From Actinomycetes bacterium (GTDB lineage: Bacteria; Actinomycetota; Actinomycetes; Propionibacteriales; Propionibacteriaceae): a stretch of 47,281 nt of DNA. Each line of letters opens with the position of its first letter. The first letter of the stretch is position 1. The notes under the pieces are model-generated. The model was not told the DNA's origin. It made no database searches and was given only the letters and a program-made list of their open reading frames with translations. Positions 16,685 through 26,450 of the stretch are shown here, in pieces. A program made the translations under genes and the position numbers. Where the stretch lies: contig JAEVYS010000130.1 in assembly GCA_023392635.1 (NCBI GenBank), positions 1 through 47,281 on the forward strand, read 5' to 3'.

Positions 16685-18205
16685 TCAGGAGTGTGACGTG
16701 TAGTTGGGTGCCTCGATGGTCATCTGGATGTCGTGCGGGTGCGACTCGCGCAGGCCGGCAGATGTGATGCGGACGAACCGTCCCTTGGCGTGCAGTTCGT
16801 CGATGGTGGACGCGCCGGTGTAGAACATCGACTGCCGCAGGCCGCCGACCAGTTGGTACGCCACGGCGGACAGCGGGCCCCGGTAGGCGACCTGGCCCTC
16901 GATGCCCTCGGGGATCAGCTTGTCGTCGCTGGTGACGTCCCCCTGGAAGTAGCGGTCCTTGGAGTAGGACGCCTTCCGGCCGCGGGCGGCCATCGCGCCG
17001 AGAGAACCCATGCCGCGGTACGACTTGTACTGCTTGCCGTTGATGAAGACCAGTTCGCCGGGGCTCTCCTCGCACCCGGCCAGCAGCGAGCCCAGCATCA
17101 CCGAGTCCGCGCCGGCCACGAGGGCCTTGGCGATGTCGCCGGAGTACTGCAGGCCGCCGTCGCCGATCACCGGCACCCCGGCGGGACGGCACGCCTGGGA
17201 CGCGTCCCAGATGGCAGTGACCTGGGGCACCCCGACGCCGGCGACCACGCGGGTGGTGCAGATCGAGCCCGGGCCGACGCCCACCTTCACCCCGTCCGCC
17301 CCGGCCTCGACCAGCGCCTTCGCGCCGGCGTAGGTCGCGACGTTGCCGCCGATGATGTCGACCTCGGCGGCGGCCGGCTCGGCCTTGAGCCGGGCGATCA
17401 TCTCCAGCACGCCGCGGGAGTGCCCGTGCGCGGTGTCGACGACGATGGCGTCGACACCGGCGTCCACGAGCATCATGGCGCGCTCCCACGCGTCCCCGAA
17501 GAAGCCGATCGCGGCGCCCACGCGCAGGCGGCCCTGGGGGTCCTTGCTGGCCAGCGGGTACTTGTCGGACTTCACGAAGTCCTTGAGCGTGATCAGGCCT
17601 CGCAGGCGACCGTCCGGATCGACCAGGGGCAGCTTCTCGATCTTGTGCCTGGCCAGCAGCCCCAGGGCCTCCTCGGGGCTGATCCCGGGCCAGCCGGTGA
17701 CCAGCGGCATCGGGGTCATGACCTCCCCGACCGGACGGTTGGGGTCGTCCTCGAAGCGCATGTCGCGGTTGGTGACGATGCCGAGCAGCTTCAGGTCGGA
17801 GTCGACGACCGGGACGCCGGAGATGCGGAAGTGCCCGCACATCTCGTCGACCTCGCCGATGGTGGCGTCCAACGTGGTGGTGATCGGCTGGTCGATCATG
17901 CCCGCCTCGGACCGCTTCACCCGGTCGACCTGGCCGGCCTGCTCGTCGGCCGACATGTTCCGGTGCAGGATGCCCATGCCGCCCTCACGCGCCATCGCGA
18001 TGGCCATGCGGGACTCGGTGACGGTGTCCATGGCGGAACTCAGCAGCGGGATCTTCAGCTGGATCCGCTTGCTCACCCAGGTGCTGGTGTCGGCGCCCGA
18101 CGGAATGACGTCGGTCTCGTTCGGCTGCAGCAGGACGTCGTCGAAGGTGAGGCCGAGGGCAGCGAACGGCTCCGGTACGCCGGAGGGGGTGAGAGGACTC
18201 GACAC
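16685..18205 (-). CDS. guaB: IMP dehydrogenase
   Basis: Converts IMP to XMP with NAD+, the first committed step of GMP synthesis; guaA in this window completes the path. The protein has 506 residues: N-terminal barrel part (LTFDDVLLQPNE), two CBS domains (about 105-220, with ISGVPVVDSDLKLLGIVTNRD) and catalytic loop GVGPGSICTTR with Cys316, then the flap region near SYRGMGSLGAM. The start is GTG 18205. A TAGACT -10 lies near 18240-18245 on the minus strand and AGGTG precedes the start. guaB3 and a two-component system follow closely on the same strand. Confidence 0.96.
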   Translation of the reverse strand: MSSPLTPSGVPEPFAALGLTFDDVLLQPNETDVIPSGADTSTWVSKRIQLKIPLLSSAMDTVTESRMAIAMAREGGMGILHRNMSADEQAGQVDRVKRSEAGMIDQPITTTLDATIGEVDEMCGHFRISGVPVVDSDLKLLGIVTNRDMRFEDDPNRPVGEVMTPMPLVTGWPGISPEEALGLLARHKIEKLPLVDPDGRLRGLITLKDFVKSDKYPLASKDPQGRLRVGAAIGFFGDAWERAMMLVDAGVDAIVVDTAHGHSRGVLEMIARLKAEPAAAEVDIIGGNVATYAGAKALVEAGADGVKVGVGPGSICTTRVVAGVGVPQVTAIWDASQACRPAGVPVIGDGGLQYSGDIAKALVAGADSVMLGSLLAGCEESPGELVFINGKQYKSYRGMGSLGAMAARGRKASYSKDRYFQGDVTSDDKLIPEGIEGQVAYRGPLSAVAYQLVGGLRQSMFYTGASTIDELHAKGRFVRITSAGLRESHPHDIQMTIEAPNYTSHS

Positions 18206-18288
18206 AGGTCACCTATCTGTCGCGCGAGTGGAGTGGTCAGTCTATCGCCGCCCTCGCCCGGCCCCCGTCCGGGGGTCAGAACCCAAGC

Positions 18289-18345
18289 GACGCACCGGGG
18301 ACGGTTCCTCTTGCGTCACCCGGTGACGCAAAAGGAACCGTCCCC
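18289..18345. repeat. GGGGACGGTTCC palindrome, copy A
   Basis: Arms 18297-18320 and 18322-18345 pair over 24 bases with one mismatch. The outer part is GGGGACGGTTCC and the inner part ends in TTGCGTCA. GACGCAC precedes the left arm, as in copy C. It directly abuts the epimerase stop codon and lies upstream of the guaB promoter, so it probably also works as a terminator. Confidence 0.85.
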
Positions 18346-18347
18346 GA

Positions 18348-19226
18348 TCAGCCAAGGGCGTCGAGGGCGTCGTCGATGTCGGGATGCAGGAACGTGAACC
18401 CGGCTTCGAGGAGCCGGGCGGGCCGTGCCCGCTGGCCCGACAGCAGGGCCTCGTGCACGAACTCGCGGCCGAAGAGGGCGCCGACGGCGCTGAGGGGGAG
18501 CGGTAGCGGTGTCGGGCGGTGCAGCGCACGGCCGAAGGCACGGGTGAACTCGAGGTTGCTGACCGGATTCGGCGAGGTGAGGTTCACGGGTCCGGTGAGG
18601 GTGTGGGAGAGCAGGAACTCGGTGGCGCGGACGTGGTCGACGATGCTGATCCAGGAGAGGAACTGGCGTCCGCTGCCCACCCGTCCCCCGAGGCCGAGGG
18701 CGAAGACCGGGCGCTGCATCCCCAGGTAGCCGCCCTCCTTCGCGATGATCTGGCCGGTACGCAGCAACGCCGTCGGGACGGGCGAATGGGCGGCGGCGGC
18801 CTCCCAGTCGGACACCACGTCGGCGAGGAAGCCGCGTCCGGCCGGCATGGTCTCGTCCACGATCTCGGTGCCGGTGTCACCGTAGTAGCCGATGGCCGAA
18901 CCGTTGAGCAGGCGCTGGCAGCGCCCGTCCGGGGTCAGGCTGGTGACGATGGTGAGCGTGGACGTGACGCGGGAGCGGAGGATCTCCGCCTTGCGCTCCT
19001 TCGTCCACCGGGCGCCGGCGATCGGTGCGCCCGCGAGGTTGACCACCGCGTCGACGTCCTCCAGGGCGGGTCCGTCGATGCGTCCGGCATCGGGATCCCA
19101 GCGACGCTGGTCGGAAGAGGTGACCCGACCGCGGACCAGCCGGACCACCTGGTGGCCGCCCCTGACCAGGTGGCGCGCCAGGGCCGTGCCGATCAGCCCC
19201 GTGCTGCCGCCGATCGCTACCCGCAT
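18348..19226 (-). CDS. TIGR01777 family NAD-dependent epimerase/oxidoreductase (SDR39U1-like)
   Basis: A 292-residue short-chain dehydrogenase-like protein: Rossmann motif GGSTGLIGTALARHL at the N-terminus, NLAGAPIAGARWTKERKAEI and NGSAIGYYGDTG in the middle, and a C-terminal DUF1731-type segment (FGREFVHEALLSGQRARPARL). These are diagnostic of the TIGR01777/YfcH family, whose substrate is unknown. ATG 19226 has CAGGAT upstream; an in-frame TTG at 19253 would add nine residues without ribosome site support. It follows the mannosyltransferase gene by 30 bases, suggesting an operon, and ends at palindrome A. Confidence 0.88.
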   Translation of the reverse strand: MRVAIGGSTGLIGTALARHLVRGGHQVVRLVRGRVTSSDQRRWDPDAGRIDGPALEDVDAVVNLAGAPIAGARWTKERKAEILRSRVTSTLTIVTSLTPDGRCQRLLNGSAIGYYGDTGTEIVDETMPAGRGFLADVVSDWEAAAAHSPVPTALLRTGQIIAKEGGYLGMQRPVFALGLGGRVGSGRQFLSWISIVDHVRATEFLLSHTLTGPVNLTSPNPVSNLEFTRAFGRALHRPTPLPLPLSAVGALFGREFVHEALLSGQRARPARLLEAGFTFLHPDIDDALDALG

Positions 19227-19256
19227 GCGACTGATCCTGCCACCGCCGTCCAAGGA

Positions 19257-20618
19257 TCAGTTCTGGCCGTGCCAGATCGCCGTCTGGAACGCGTTCCAGA
19301 CACAGAAGGCGATGGCGAAGCCGAACACCCAGTAGCGCTGGCGGCGAGTCAGCGGCACGAGGCCGAGCAGGGCCAGGCTCCAGGGGAGGTACCAGGGGTG
19401 CAGCGCCTGCCCGAGGACGGCGATCGCGAGCGACCCCCACGCCACCAGGCTGAGCGGACGGTTGGCGAACCGCACCCCGATCCAGCCCAGCACGAGCAGC
19501 AGGATGACGGTGCTCACCCGGCCGGCGATGATCAGGAAGCCGGTGTACGAGCCGCCGGCCTCGCCGTAAAGGATCGCACCCCCCTTCGCCAGCAGCGCCA
19601 GCGGGGCGGGTGTGTTGGCCAGGCCCATCAGGTCCAGCCACTCCACCCAGCCGAAGCCCAGGCCGCTGGCAACGCTGACCGCGACGAAGCCGACCAACGC
19701 CACGGCGGTGGCCACCGCTGTGCGCCAGCCGAGCAGCCACAACCGCCGTCCCGGGGGGAGCGCCACCAGGGTGGCGGCAACCGGCAGCCCGGCGACGGCG
19801 AGGATGGCCAGGCCGCCCTGCTGCTTGAACGCCATCGCCACCCCGACCAGTAGCGGGCCGAGCAGGAACGCCGACCACCACGTCCGCCAGCGCAACACCA
19901 CCCAGACCGCCGCGAGGGTGGTGGCGACCATGGGAGCGTCGTTGTGCGCGGCACCGAGGAAGTGCAGCACCAGCAGCGGGTTGAGCACGGCGAGCCACAC
20001 CGCCCCACGTCGTGGACGCCCCAGCAGGGCGGCGATGCGGGGCACCAGGACGAGCATCGCGACCACGGAGAGCAGCGCCGGAATCCGCATGGCGACCACT
20101 GACCAGTACGGATGGAATCCGGTCGCGGTCACCACGAGCTGGTTGAGGCGGAGCGTGAGTGGCGGGTAGGCGACGCCGCTGCCGGCCCAGAGCGGATCGA
20201 CCAGATACGCGAACGGGCCGCCGGTGGTGGCCAGGCCGACGTGGTACGGGTTCGCGCCGGCGGACAGCGTCCAGCCAAGGTCGGCGTACAGCACCGCGTC
20301 CGGGCTGAGCACCGGCGGTACCACCAGCAGCGGCAGCGCCCACAGCAGCAGGACGGCACCGGCGTGGACGGGTGGGCGCTCGCGGGTGGGGCGGACGTGC
20401 CACCAGGCCCAGGTGAGCAGGATCGTGCCCACGACGATCAGCACCCGGTCCAGCGGCATCGGTGCCGCCCGTCCGAGCGCGTTCACCCACTCGGCCGGCC
20501 AGCCGTCGGCGGCGAAGGAGAACTCGGGGTGGCACGTCCCCCAGGCCACCAGCAGCGTGCCGGCGAGCCCTGTCCAGGCACCGGGTGAGCGCAACGCTGT
20601 CGTCGGACGGACGATCAT
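19257..20618 (-). CDS. GT-C mannosyltransferase, MptB-like (polyprenol-phosphomannose dependent)
   Basis: A 453-residue integral membrane protein with about eleven helices. Motifs of the polyprenol-phosphomannose-dependent alpha-1,6-mannosyltransferase family are visible: the SAGANPYHVG loop, the GVAYPPLTLRL loop, GAAHNDAPM, and HPWYLPW near the C-terminus. In mycobacteria and corynebacteria MptA/MptB extend the mannan core of lipomannan, with the active site facing outside. That this organism makes a lipomannan-like polymer is inference. The gene is 12 bases from the chorismate mutase gene and probably shares its promoter. Confidence 0.82.
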   Translation of the reverse strand: MIVRPTTALRSPGAWTGLAGTLLVAWGTCHPEFSFAADGWPAEWVNALGRAAPMPLDRVLIVVGTILLTWAWWHVRPTRERPPVHAGAVLLLWALPLLVVPPVLSPDAVLYADLGWTLSAGANPYHVGLATTGGPFAYLVDPLWAGSGVAYPPLTLRLNQLVVTATGFHPYWSVVAMRIPALLSVVAMLVLVPRIAALLGRPRRGAVWLAVLNPLLVLHFLGAAHNDAPMVATTLAAVWVVLRWRTWWSAFLLGPLLVGVAMAFKQQGGLAILAVAGLPVAATLVALPPGRRLWLLGWRTAVATAVALVGFVAVSVASGLGFGWVEWLDLMGLANTPAPLALLAKGGAILYGEAGGSYTGFLIIAGRVSTVILLLVLGWIGVRFANRPLSLVAWGSLAIAVLGQALHPWYLPWSLALLGLVPLTRRQRYWVFGFAIAFCVWNAFQTAIWHGQN

Positions 20619-20630
20619 GGGCGTCGCCGG

Positions 20631-20915
20631 TTACTCAGCAGCGATCGCCGTGTGGTGCCGGACGACCTCTGCCACCACGAATTCCAGCCACTTCGAGGCG
20701 AACTCCGGATCGAGCTCGGCCCGGACGGCGAGGTCGCGCAGGCGTGCAATCTGCTGCTCCTCACGATCGGGATCGGCCGGGGCCAGTCCGCGCTCCCGCT
20801 TCAGCACCCCGACCTGCTTGGTGATCTTGAACCTCTCGGCGAGCAGGCAGATGATCGCGGCGTCCAGGTTGTCGATGGAGCCGCGGAGCCGTTCGAGTTC
20901 GGGGTCGCTCTGCAC
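20631..20915 (-). CDS. Chorismate mutase, AroQ type, monofunctional
   Basis: A 94-residue all-helical protein of AroQ type. ELERLRGSIDNLDAAIICLLAERFKITKQVG carries the conserved Arg, Asp and Arg/Lys positions of helix 1, and PDREEQQIARLR is the second conserved segment. It converts chorismate to prephenate for Phe/Tyr synthesis. The short length is that of the mycobacterial cytosolic enzyme, which is activated by DAHP synthase. GTG 20915 sits six bases after TAAGCT, consistent with a leaderless transcript. It heads a likely operon with the mannosyltransferase and epimerase genes. Confidence 0.87.
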   Translation of the reverse strand: MQSDPELERLRGSIDNLDAAIICLLAERFKITKQVGVLKRERGLAPADPDREEQQIARLRDLAVRAELDPEFASKWLEFVVAEVVRHHTAIAAE

Positions 20916-20921
20916 GCGCTC

Positions 20922-20927
20922 AGCTTA
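20922..20927 (-). promoter_or_regulatory. -10 element of leaderless chorismate mutase gene
   Basis: TAAGCT on the minus strand, six bases before GTG 20915. Confidence 0.5.
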
Positions 20928-21215
20928 ACGGTGGCCCAACACCCCCTGCGGGAGCACCCCGAGCGACGTCAGTGCCCAGGCGAGGACGGCGCCGACGACC
21001 AGGCCCAGGCCCAGCCGCGCCATGTCCCGCGGCTGCCAACGCGTGGACTTCACGAACCAGAACGCGGCGGCGACCACGAGCCCGACCCCGCCGGCCACGT
21101 AGGCGTAGGTGGTCGAGATCAGTCCGGCGACGAGCCCGGCCGCCAGCCCGGCGACGGTGAGGGTGGCTGCCGCGCCGCCCACCACCGACTTCGGGTCGTA
21201 AGAGAGCGGGCTCAT
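20925..21215 (-). CDS. Small three-helix membrane protein, unknown function
   Basis: A 96-residue protein with three hydrophobic segments at about 10-31 (VGGAAATLTVAGLAAGLVAG), 32-53 and 65-88. I do not recognise a named family. ATG 21215 lies seven bases after TAGAGT, so a leaderless message is likely; an in-frame GTG at 21224 is the alternative. The stop codon lies within the chorismate mutase promoter (TAAGCT 20927-20922), so the two genes are packed tightly on the same strand. Confidence 0.65.
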   Translation of the reverse strand: MSPLSYDPKSVVGGAAATLTVAGLAAGLVAGLISTTYAYVAGGVGLVVAAAFWFVKSTRWQPRDMARLGLGLVVGAVLAWALTSLGVLPQGVLGHR

Positions 21216-21222
21216 ACCCCTC

Positions 21223-21228
21223 ACTCTA
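21223..21228 (-). promoter_or_regulatory. -10 element of leaderless membrane protein gene
   Basis: TAGAGT on the minus strand, seven bases before ATG 21215. Confidence 0.45.
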
Positions 21229-21247
21229 GGGACTCGCGTCCCCGGGA

Positions 21248-21805
21248 TCAGGCGATGACGTCGCCGGGCGTGGTGTTCGCGGGAATCCCGGTCACGACGG
21301 AGTTCGGCGGGACGTCCTTCACCACGAGCGCGTTCGCGCCGACCTTGGTGCCGTCCCCGATGGTGATCGGACCAATGATCTTGGCCCCCGCGCCGAGCAG
21401 GACGCTGTTGCCGATCGTCGGGTGGCGCTTGAACCTGCCGCGGCTGCGCCCGCCGAGCGTCACCTGGTGGTACATCAGGACGTCGTCACCGATCTCGGCG
21501 GTCTCGCCGATCACGACGCCCATGCCGTGGTCGATGAAGAACCGCCGTCCGATCACGGCGCCCGGGTGGATCTCGATGCCGGTGAAGCCGCGCGACCACT
21601 GCGAGAAGATCCGGGCCAGCGGACGCAGCGCCGGGTTCGTCGTCCACATCTTGTGGCACAGCCGGTGCACCCAGACGGCATGGATCCCCGGGTACGTGAG
21701 CGCGACCAGCACCTTCGAGGTGGCCGCGGGGTCCTCCCGCATGGCCGTGTCGAGGTCTTCGCTGATCCGCGCCCACGCACGCCGGGGCAGGCTCGCTGCT
21801 GTCAC
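21248..21805 (-). CDS. cysE: Serine O-acetyltransferase
   Basis: Makes O-acetylserine, the substrate of the adjacent cysK product. The protein has 185 residues, the short EpsC/CysE form, with an N-terminal helical region and a C-terminal left-handed beta helix of hexapeptide repeats. Catalytic-region motifs are IHPGAVIGRRFFIDHGMGVVIGETAEIGDD and VTLGG. The GTG start immediately follows the cysK TAG stop (21806-21808), so translation is coupled. It is the last gene of metY-cysK-cysE and should respond to the cysteine-rich leader upstream of metY. Confidence 0.95.
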   Translation of the reverse strand: MTAASLPRRAWARISEDLDTAMREDPAATSKVLVALTYPGIHAVWVHRLCHKMWTTNPALRPLARIFSQWSRGFTGIEIHPGAVIGRRFFIDHGMGVVIGETAEIGDDVLMYHQVTLGGRSRGRFKRHPTIGNSVLLGAGAKIIGPITIGDGTKVGANALVVKDVPPNSVVTGIPANTTPGDVIA

Positions 21806-22738
<933 letters not shown>

Positions 22739-22781
22739 GTTCCTTGCCTCTTCGTTGTGTTGTTGTTCGTGGTACCGCGGG

Positions 22782-24065
22782 TCAGAGCCTGGCCAGGGCC
22801 TGGTCGAGGTCGGCGATCAGGTCGTCGACGTACTCGATTCCGAGGCTCAGGCGCACCATCTCCGGCGCCACCCCGGCCGCCACCAATTCTTCCTCGGTGA
22901 GTTGGGAGTGCGTCGTGGTGGCGTTGTGGATCGCCAGCGACTTGGCGTCGCCGATGTTGGCGAGGTGGGAGAAGAGCTCGAGCGACTCGATGAAGCGCGC
23001 GCCGGCCTCGCGGCCGGCAGTGAGCCCGAAGGCGAGGATGCCCCCGTAGCCACGTCCGGTGAACACCCGGTCGGCCACCTCCTTGTAGGGGGAGGAGTCG
23101 AGGCCGGGGTAGTTGACCCACGCGACCTTCTCGTGGCCCTCGAGGTACTTGGCGACGGCGAGGGCGTTCGCGGAGTGGCGGTCGATGCGCAGGTGTAGCG
23201 TCTCCAGCCCTTGCAGGAAAAGCCAGGAGTTGAACGGGGAGACCGCGGCGCCGGTGTTGCGCAGCAGCACGGTGCGGGCCCGGATGATGTAGGCCGCGGG
23301 GCCGGCTGCGTCGGTCCACACCACGTCGTGGTAGGCCGCGTCCGGGCCGGTGAGGCCGGGGAAGCGGTCGGCCTGTGCGGTCCAGTCGAACCTGCCGGAG
23401 TCGACGATGATGCCGCCGACGGACGTGCCGTGGCCCCCGATGTACTTGGTCGCGGAGTGGACGGCGATGTCGACACCGTGCTCGAACACCTTCGCCAGGA
23501 TCGGCGTGGTGACCGTGGCGTCCACGATGAACGGCAGGCCGAGGGCATGGGCGGCTGCGCTCCACGCGTCGAGGTCGATCACGTTGATGGCCGGGTTGCC
23601 GATGGTCTCGCCGAACACCAGCTTGGTCTTCTCGTCCACGTGGGCGGCGAGGTCCTCGGGCTTGTGGGGGTCGACAAACCTCACCTGGATGCCGTACTGG
23701 GGCAGCGTGTGGGCGAAGAGCGCGTAGGTGCCGCCGTAGAGGGTGGAGAGGGCGACGATGTTGTCGCCGGCATAGGTGAGGTTCAGTACCGCGTACGTGA
23801 TCGCCGCGGCCCCGGACGCGGTCGCGAGGGCGCCGACGCCGCCCTCCAGCGCGGTGATGCGGCTCTCGAAGACCGACTGGGTCGGATTCATGATGCGGGT
23901 GTAGATGTTGCCCGGCACCTTCAGGGCGAACAGGTCAGCGGCGTGCTGGGTGTCGTCGAACACATAGGACGTCGTCTGGTAGATCGGGACCGCGCGGGCG
24001 TTGGTCGCCGGGTCGGCGTCCTCCTGGCCGGCGTGGACGCTGAGGGTGTCGGGATGGTGGGACAT
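22782..24065 (-). CDS. metY: O-acetylhomoserine sulfhydrylase (MetY-type)
   Basis: A 427-residue Cys/Met metabolism PLP enzyme. The N-terminal TLSVHAGQEDADPATNARAVPIYQTTSYVF and the PLP-lysine region HSATKYIGGHG (about residues 205-215) identify MetY, which makes homocysteine from O-acetylhomoserine and sulfide. Length and the insertion pattern fit MetY better than the shorter MetB/MetC (about 380-390). The ATG at 24065 has AGGAG at 24074-24070. Upstream lie 117 bases and then a short ORF rich in cysteine codons. The family's usual VDNT is VDAT here (VDATVTTP), a minor change. Confidence 0.93.
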   Translation of the reverse strand: MSHHPDTLSVHAGQEDADPATNARAVPIYQTTSYVFDDTQHAADLFALKVPGNIYTRIMNPTQSVFESRITALEGGVGALATASGAAAITYAVLNLTYAGDNIVALSTLYGGTYALFAHTLPQYGIQVRFVDPHKPEDLAAHVDEKTKLVFGETIGNPAINVIDLDAWSAAAHALGLPFIVDATVTTPILAKVFEHGVDIAVHSATKYIGGHGTSVGGIIVDSGRFDWTAQADRFPGLTGPDAAYHDVVWTDAAGPAAYIIRARTVLLRNTGAAVSPFNSWLFLQGLETLHLRIDRHSANALAVAKYLEGHEKVAWVNYPGLDSSPYKEVADRVFTGRGYGGILAFGLTAGREAGARFIESLELFSHLANIGDAKSLAIHNATTTHSQLTEEELVAAGVAPEMVRLSLGIEYVDDLIADLDQALARL

Positions 24066-24182
24066 GTCACTCCTGGATGTGTGCGGCGTGTCAACCGACG
24101 GCCGTCCTGGCCGCCGAAGGCGTTGGGAAAGGGATCCGCGAAGGGATCTGATGGGTGTGTCGTCGGAAGTCGGGCGCGGGAA

Positions 24183-24254
24183 TCAGCGCATTCGACAACA
24201 GGCCATCGACGGCACACAGCAGCAACACGTGGTCGCGGGGCGCGTCGAGGTCAT
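24183..24254 (-). CDS. Cysteine-rich leaderless leader peptide (probable cysteine attenuator)
   Basis: A 23-codon ORF upstream of metY-cysK-cysE. Residues 10-13 are four consecutive cysteines (TGT TGC TGC TGT) and residues 19-20 are two more (TGT TGT): six Cys in 23 residues. The ATG at 24254 lies six bases after a TAGTCT -10, so the transcript probably starts at the ATG. The stop is 117 bases before metY. Polycysteine leaderless short ORFs that attenuate downstream sulfur genes in response to cysteine are known from mycobacteria; this has the same form. Function here is inferred from sequence and position. Confidence 0.8.
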   Translation of the reverse strand: MTSTRPATTCCCCVPSMACCRMR

Positions 24255-24260
24255 GGCCGG

Positions 24261-24290
24261 AGACTAGCGGCGCGTCCATTGAATGGTCAA
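24261..24290 (-). promoter_or_regulatory. Promoter of the Cys leader and metY-cysK-cysE operon
   Basis: On the minus strand, -35 TTGACC (24290-24285), 18-base spacer, -10 TAGTCT (24266-24261), then six bases to the leader ATG at 24254. It is divergent from the guaA promoter, 56 bases away. Confidence 0.75.
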
Positions 24291-24345
24291 CCGAGTCTTG
24301 GTATCCGAGAGCGGGGCTCGTACCGTCCTGCCATTTCGCGGGCTT

Positions 24346-24351
24346 TAGACT
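24346..24351 (+). promoter_or_regulatory. -10 element of leaderless guaA
   Basis: TAGACT, seven bases before ATG 24359; no ribosome site precedes the start. Confidence 0.55.
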
Positions 24352-24358
24352 TCGCGCC

Positions 24359-25924
<1,566 letters not shown>

Positions 25925-25927
25925 CCG

Positions 25928-25991
25928 AATCGGGGACGGTTCCGAACTCGGTCCACCTGAGAATGGACTGAGTTCGGAACCGTCCCCGATT
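25928..25991. repeat. GGGGACGGTTCC palindrome, copy B
   Basis: Arms of 28 bases (25928-25955 and 25964-25991) with one mismatch and the loop CCTGAGAA. The outer AATCGGGGACGGTTCC matches copies A and C, but the inner arm (GAACTCGGTCCA) is unrelated to their TTTTGCGTCA. It lies between the guaA stop and the stop of the convergent small PspC gene, so it can terminate both. Confidence 0.88.
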
Positions 25992-25996
25992 TCGGG

Positions 25997-26254
25997 TCAG
26001 CGGTAGTCGGAGGGCGGGGTGCTGTTGCCGCGGAACATCGCCTTGAGCTCGTCGAAGCCGGTCGGACCGCCCTCTTCGAGGGGCAGCACGAGCCACAGTG
26101 CGATGTAGAGCACGGCGACGACGCCGAAGAAGAACGACAGCACGACGGTGATGATCCGGACGAGGCCGGAGTCGACGCCCAGGGAACGGGCGACGCCGCC
26201 GCAGACACCGGCAAGGAACTTGTCGGTGGCGGAACGGGTGAGCGGTTGCTTCAT
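25997..26254 (-). CDS. Small PspC domain protein
   Basis: An 85-residue protein that is little more than one PspC domain: SATDKFLAGVCGGVARSLGVDSGLVRII followed by the helix TVVLSFFFGVVAVLYIALWLVL. A short polar tail ends in STPPSDYR. PspC domains act in phage-shock and cell-envelope stress responses as membrane sensors or effectors. ATG 26254 has AAAGGA about seven bases upstream. It is the last gene of a three-gene minus-strand unit with the 57-residue protein and the PspC/LiaF-like protein. Confidence 0.88.
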   Translation of the reverse strand: MKQPLTRSATDKFLAGVCGGVARSLGVDSGLVRIITVVLSFFFGVVAVLYIALWLVLPLEEGGPTGFDELKAMFRGNSTPPSDYR

Positions 26255-26276
26255 GGTGTTTCCTTTCTTGGTTTTC

Positions 26277-26450
26277 TCAGTTGTGCCTGCGGGAGAGCAG
26301 CAGGATTCCGATGGCCACCACGACCAGTGCGATCGGGGCGGCGATACCGACCAGGCGCCACTGGACCTGGCCGTAGGCCGTCCAGAGGCCGAGGGCAGCG
26401 AGGGCGACGGCCAGGACGCCGAAGCCGAAGGCGGCACGGTCGCGCCTCAT
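26277..26450 (-). CDS. 57-residue two-helix membrane protein
   Basis: A small gene between the two PspC genes. The peptide starts MRRDRAAFGFGVLAVALAAL and ends LLLSRRHN, with helices at about 7-24 and 33-52. The ATG at 26450 shares ATGA with the stop of the upstream PspC/LiaF gene, and its own stop is 22 bases before the small PspC start, which supports translation as part of the operon. I do not recognise a family; its position suggests a small partner in the same envelope-stress unit. Confidence 0.7.
   Translation of the reverse strand: MRRDRAAFGFGVLAVALAALGLWTAYGQVQWRLVGIAAPIALVVVAIGILLLSRRHN

Noticed and set aside
19227..19253. TTG start for the epimerase nine codons upstream
   Set aside because: No ribosome site and the extra residues precede the Rossmann motif; ATG 19226 is better placed.
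24066..24260. SAM or other riboswitch upstream of metY
   Set aside because: I could not find SAM-I or SAM-II core motifs; the Cys codon run gives a better explanation.
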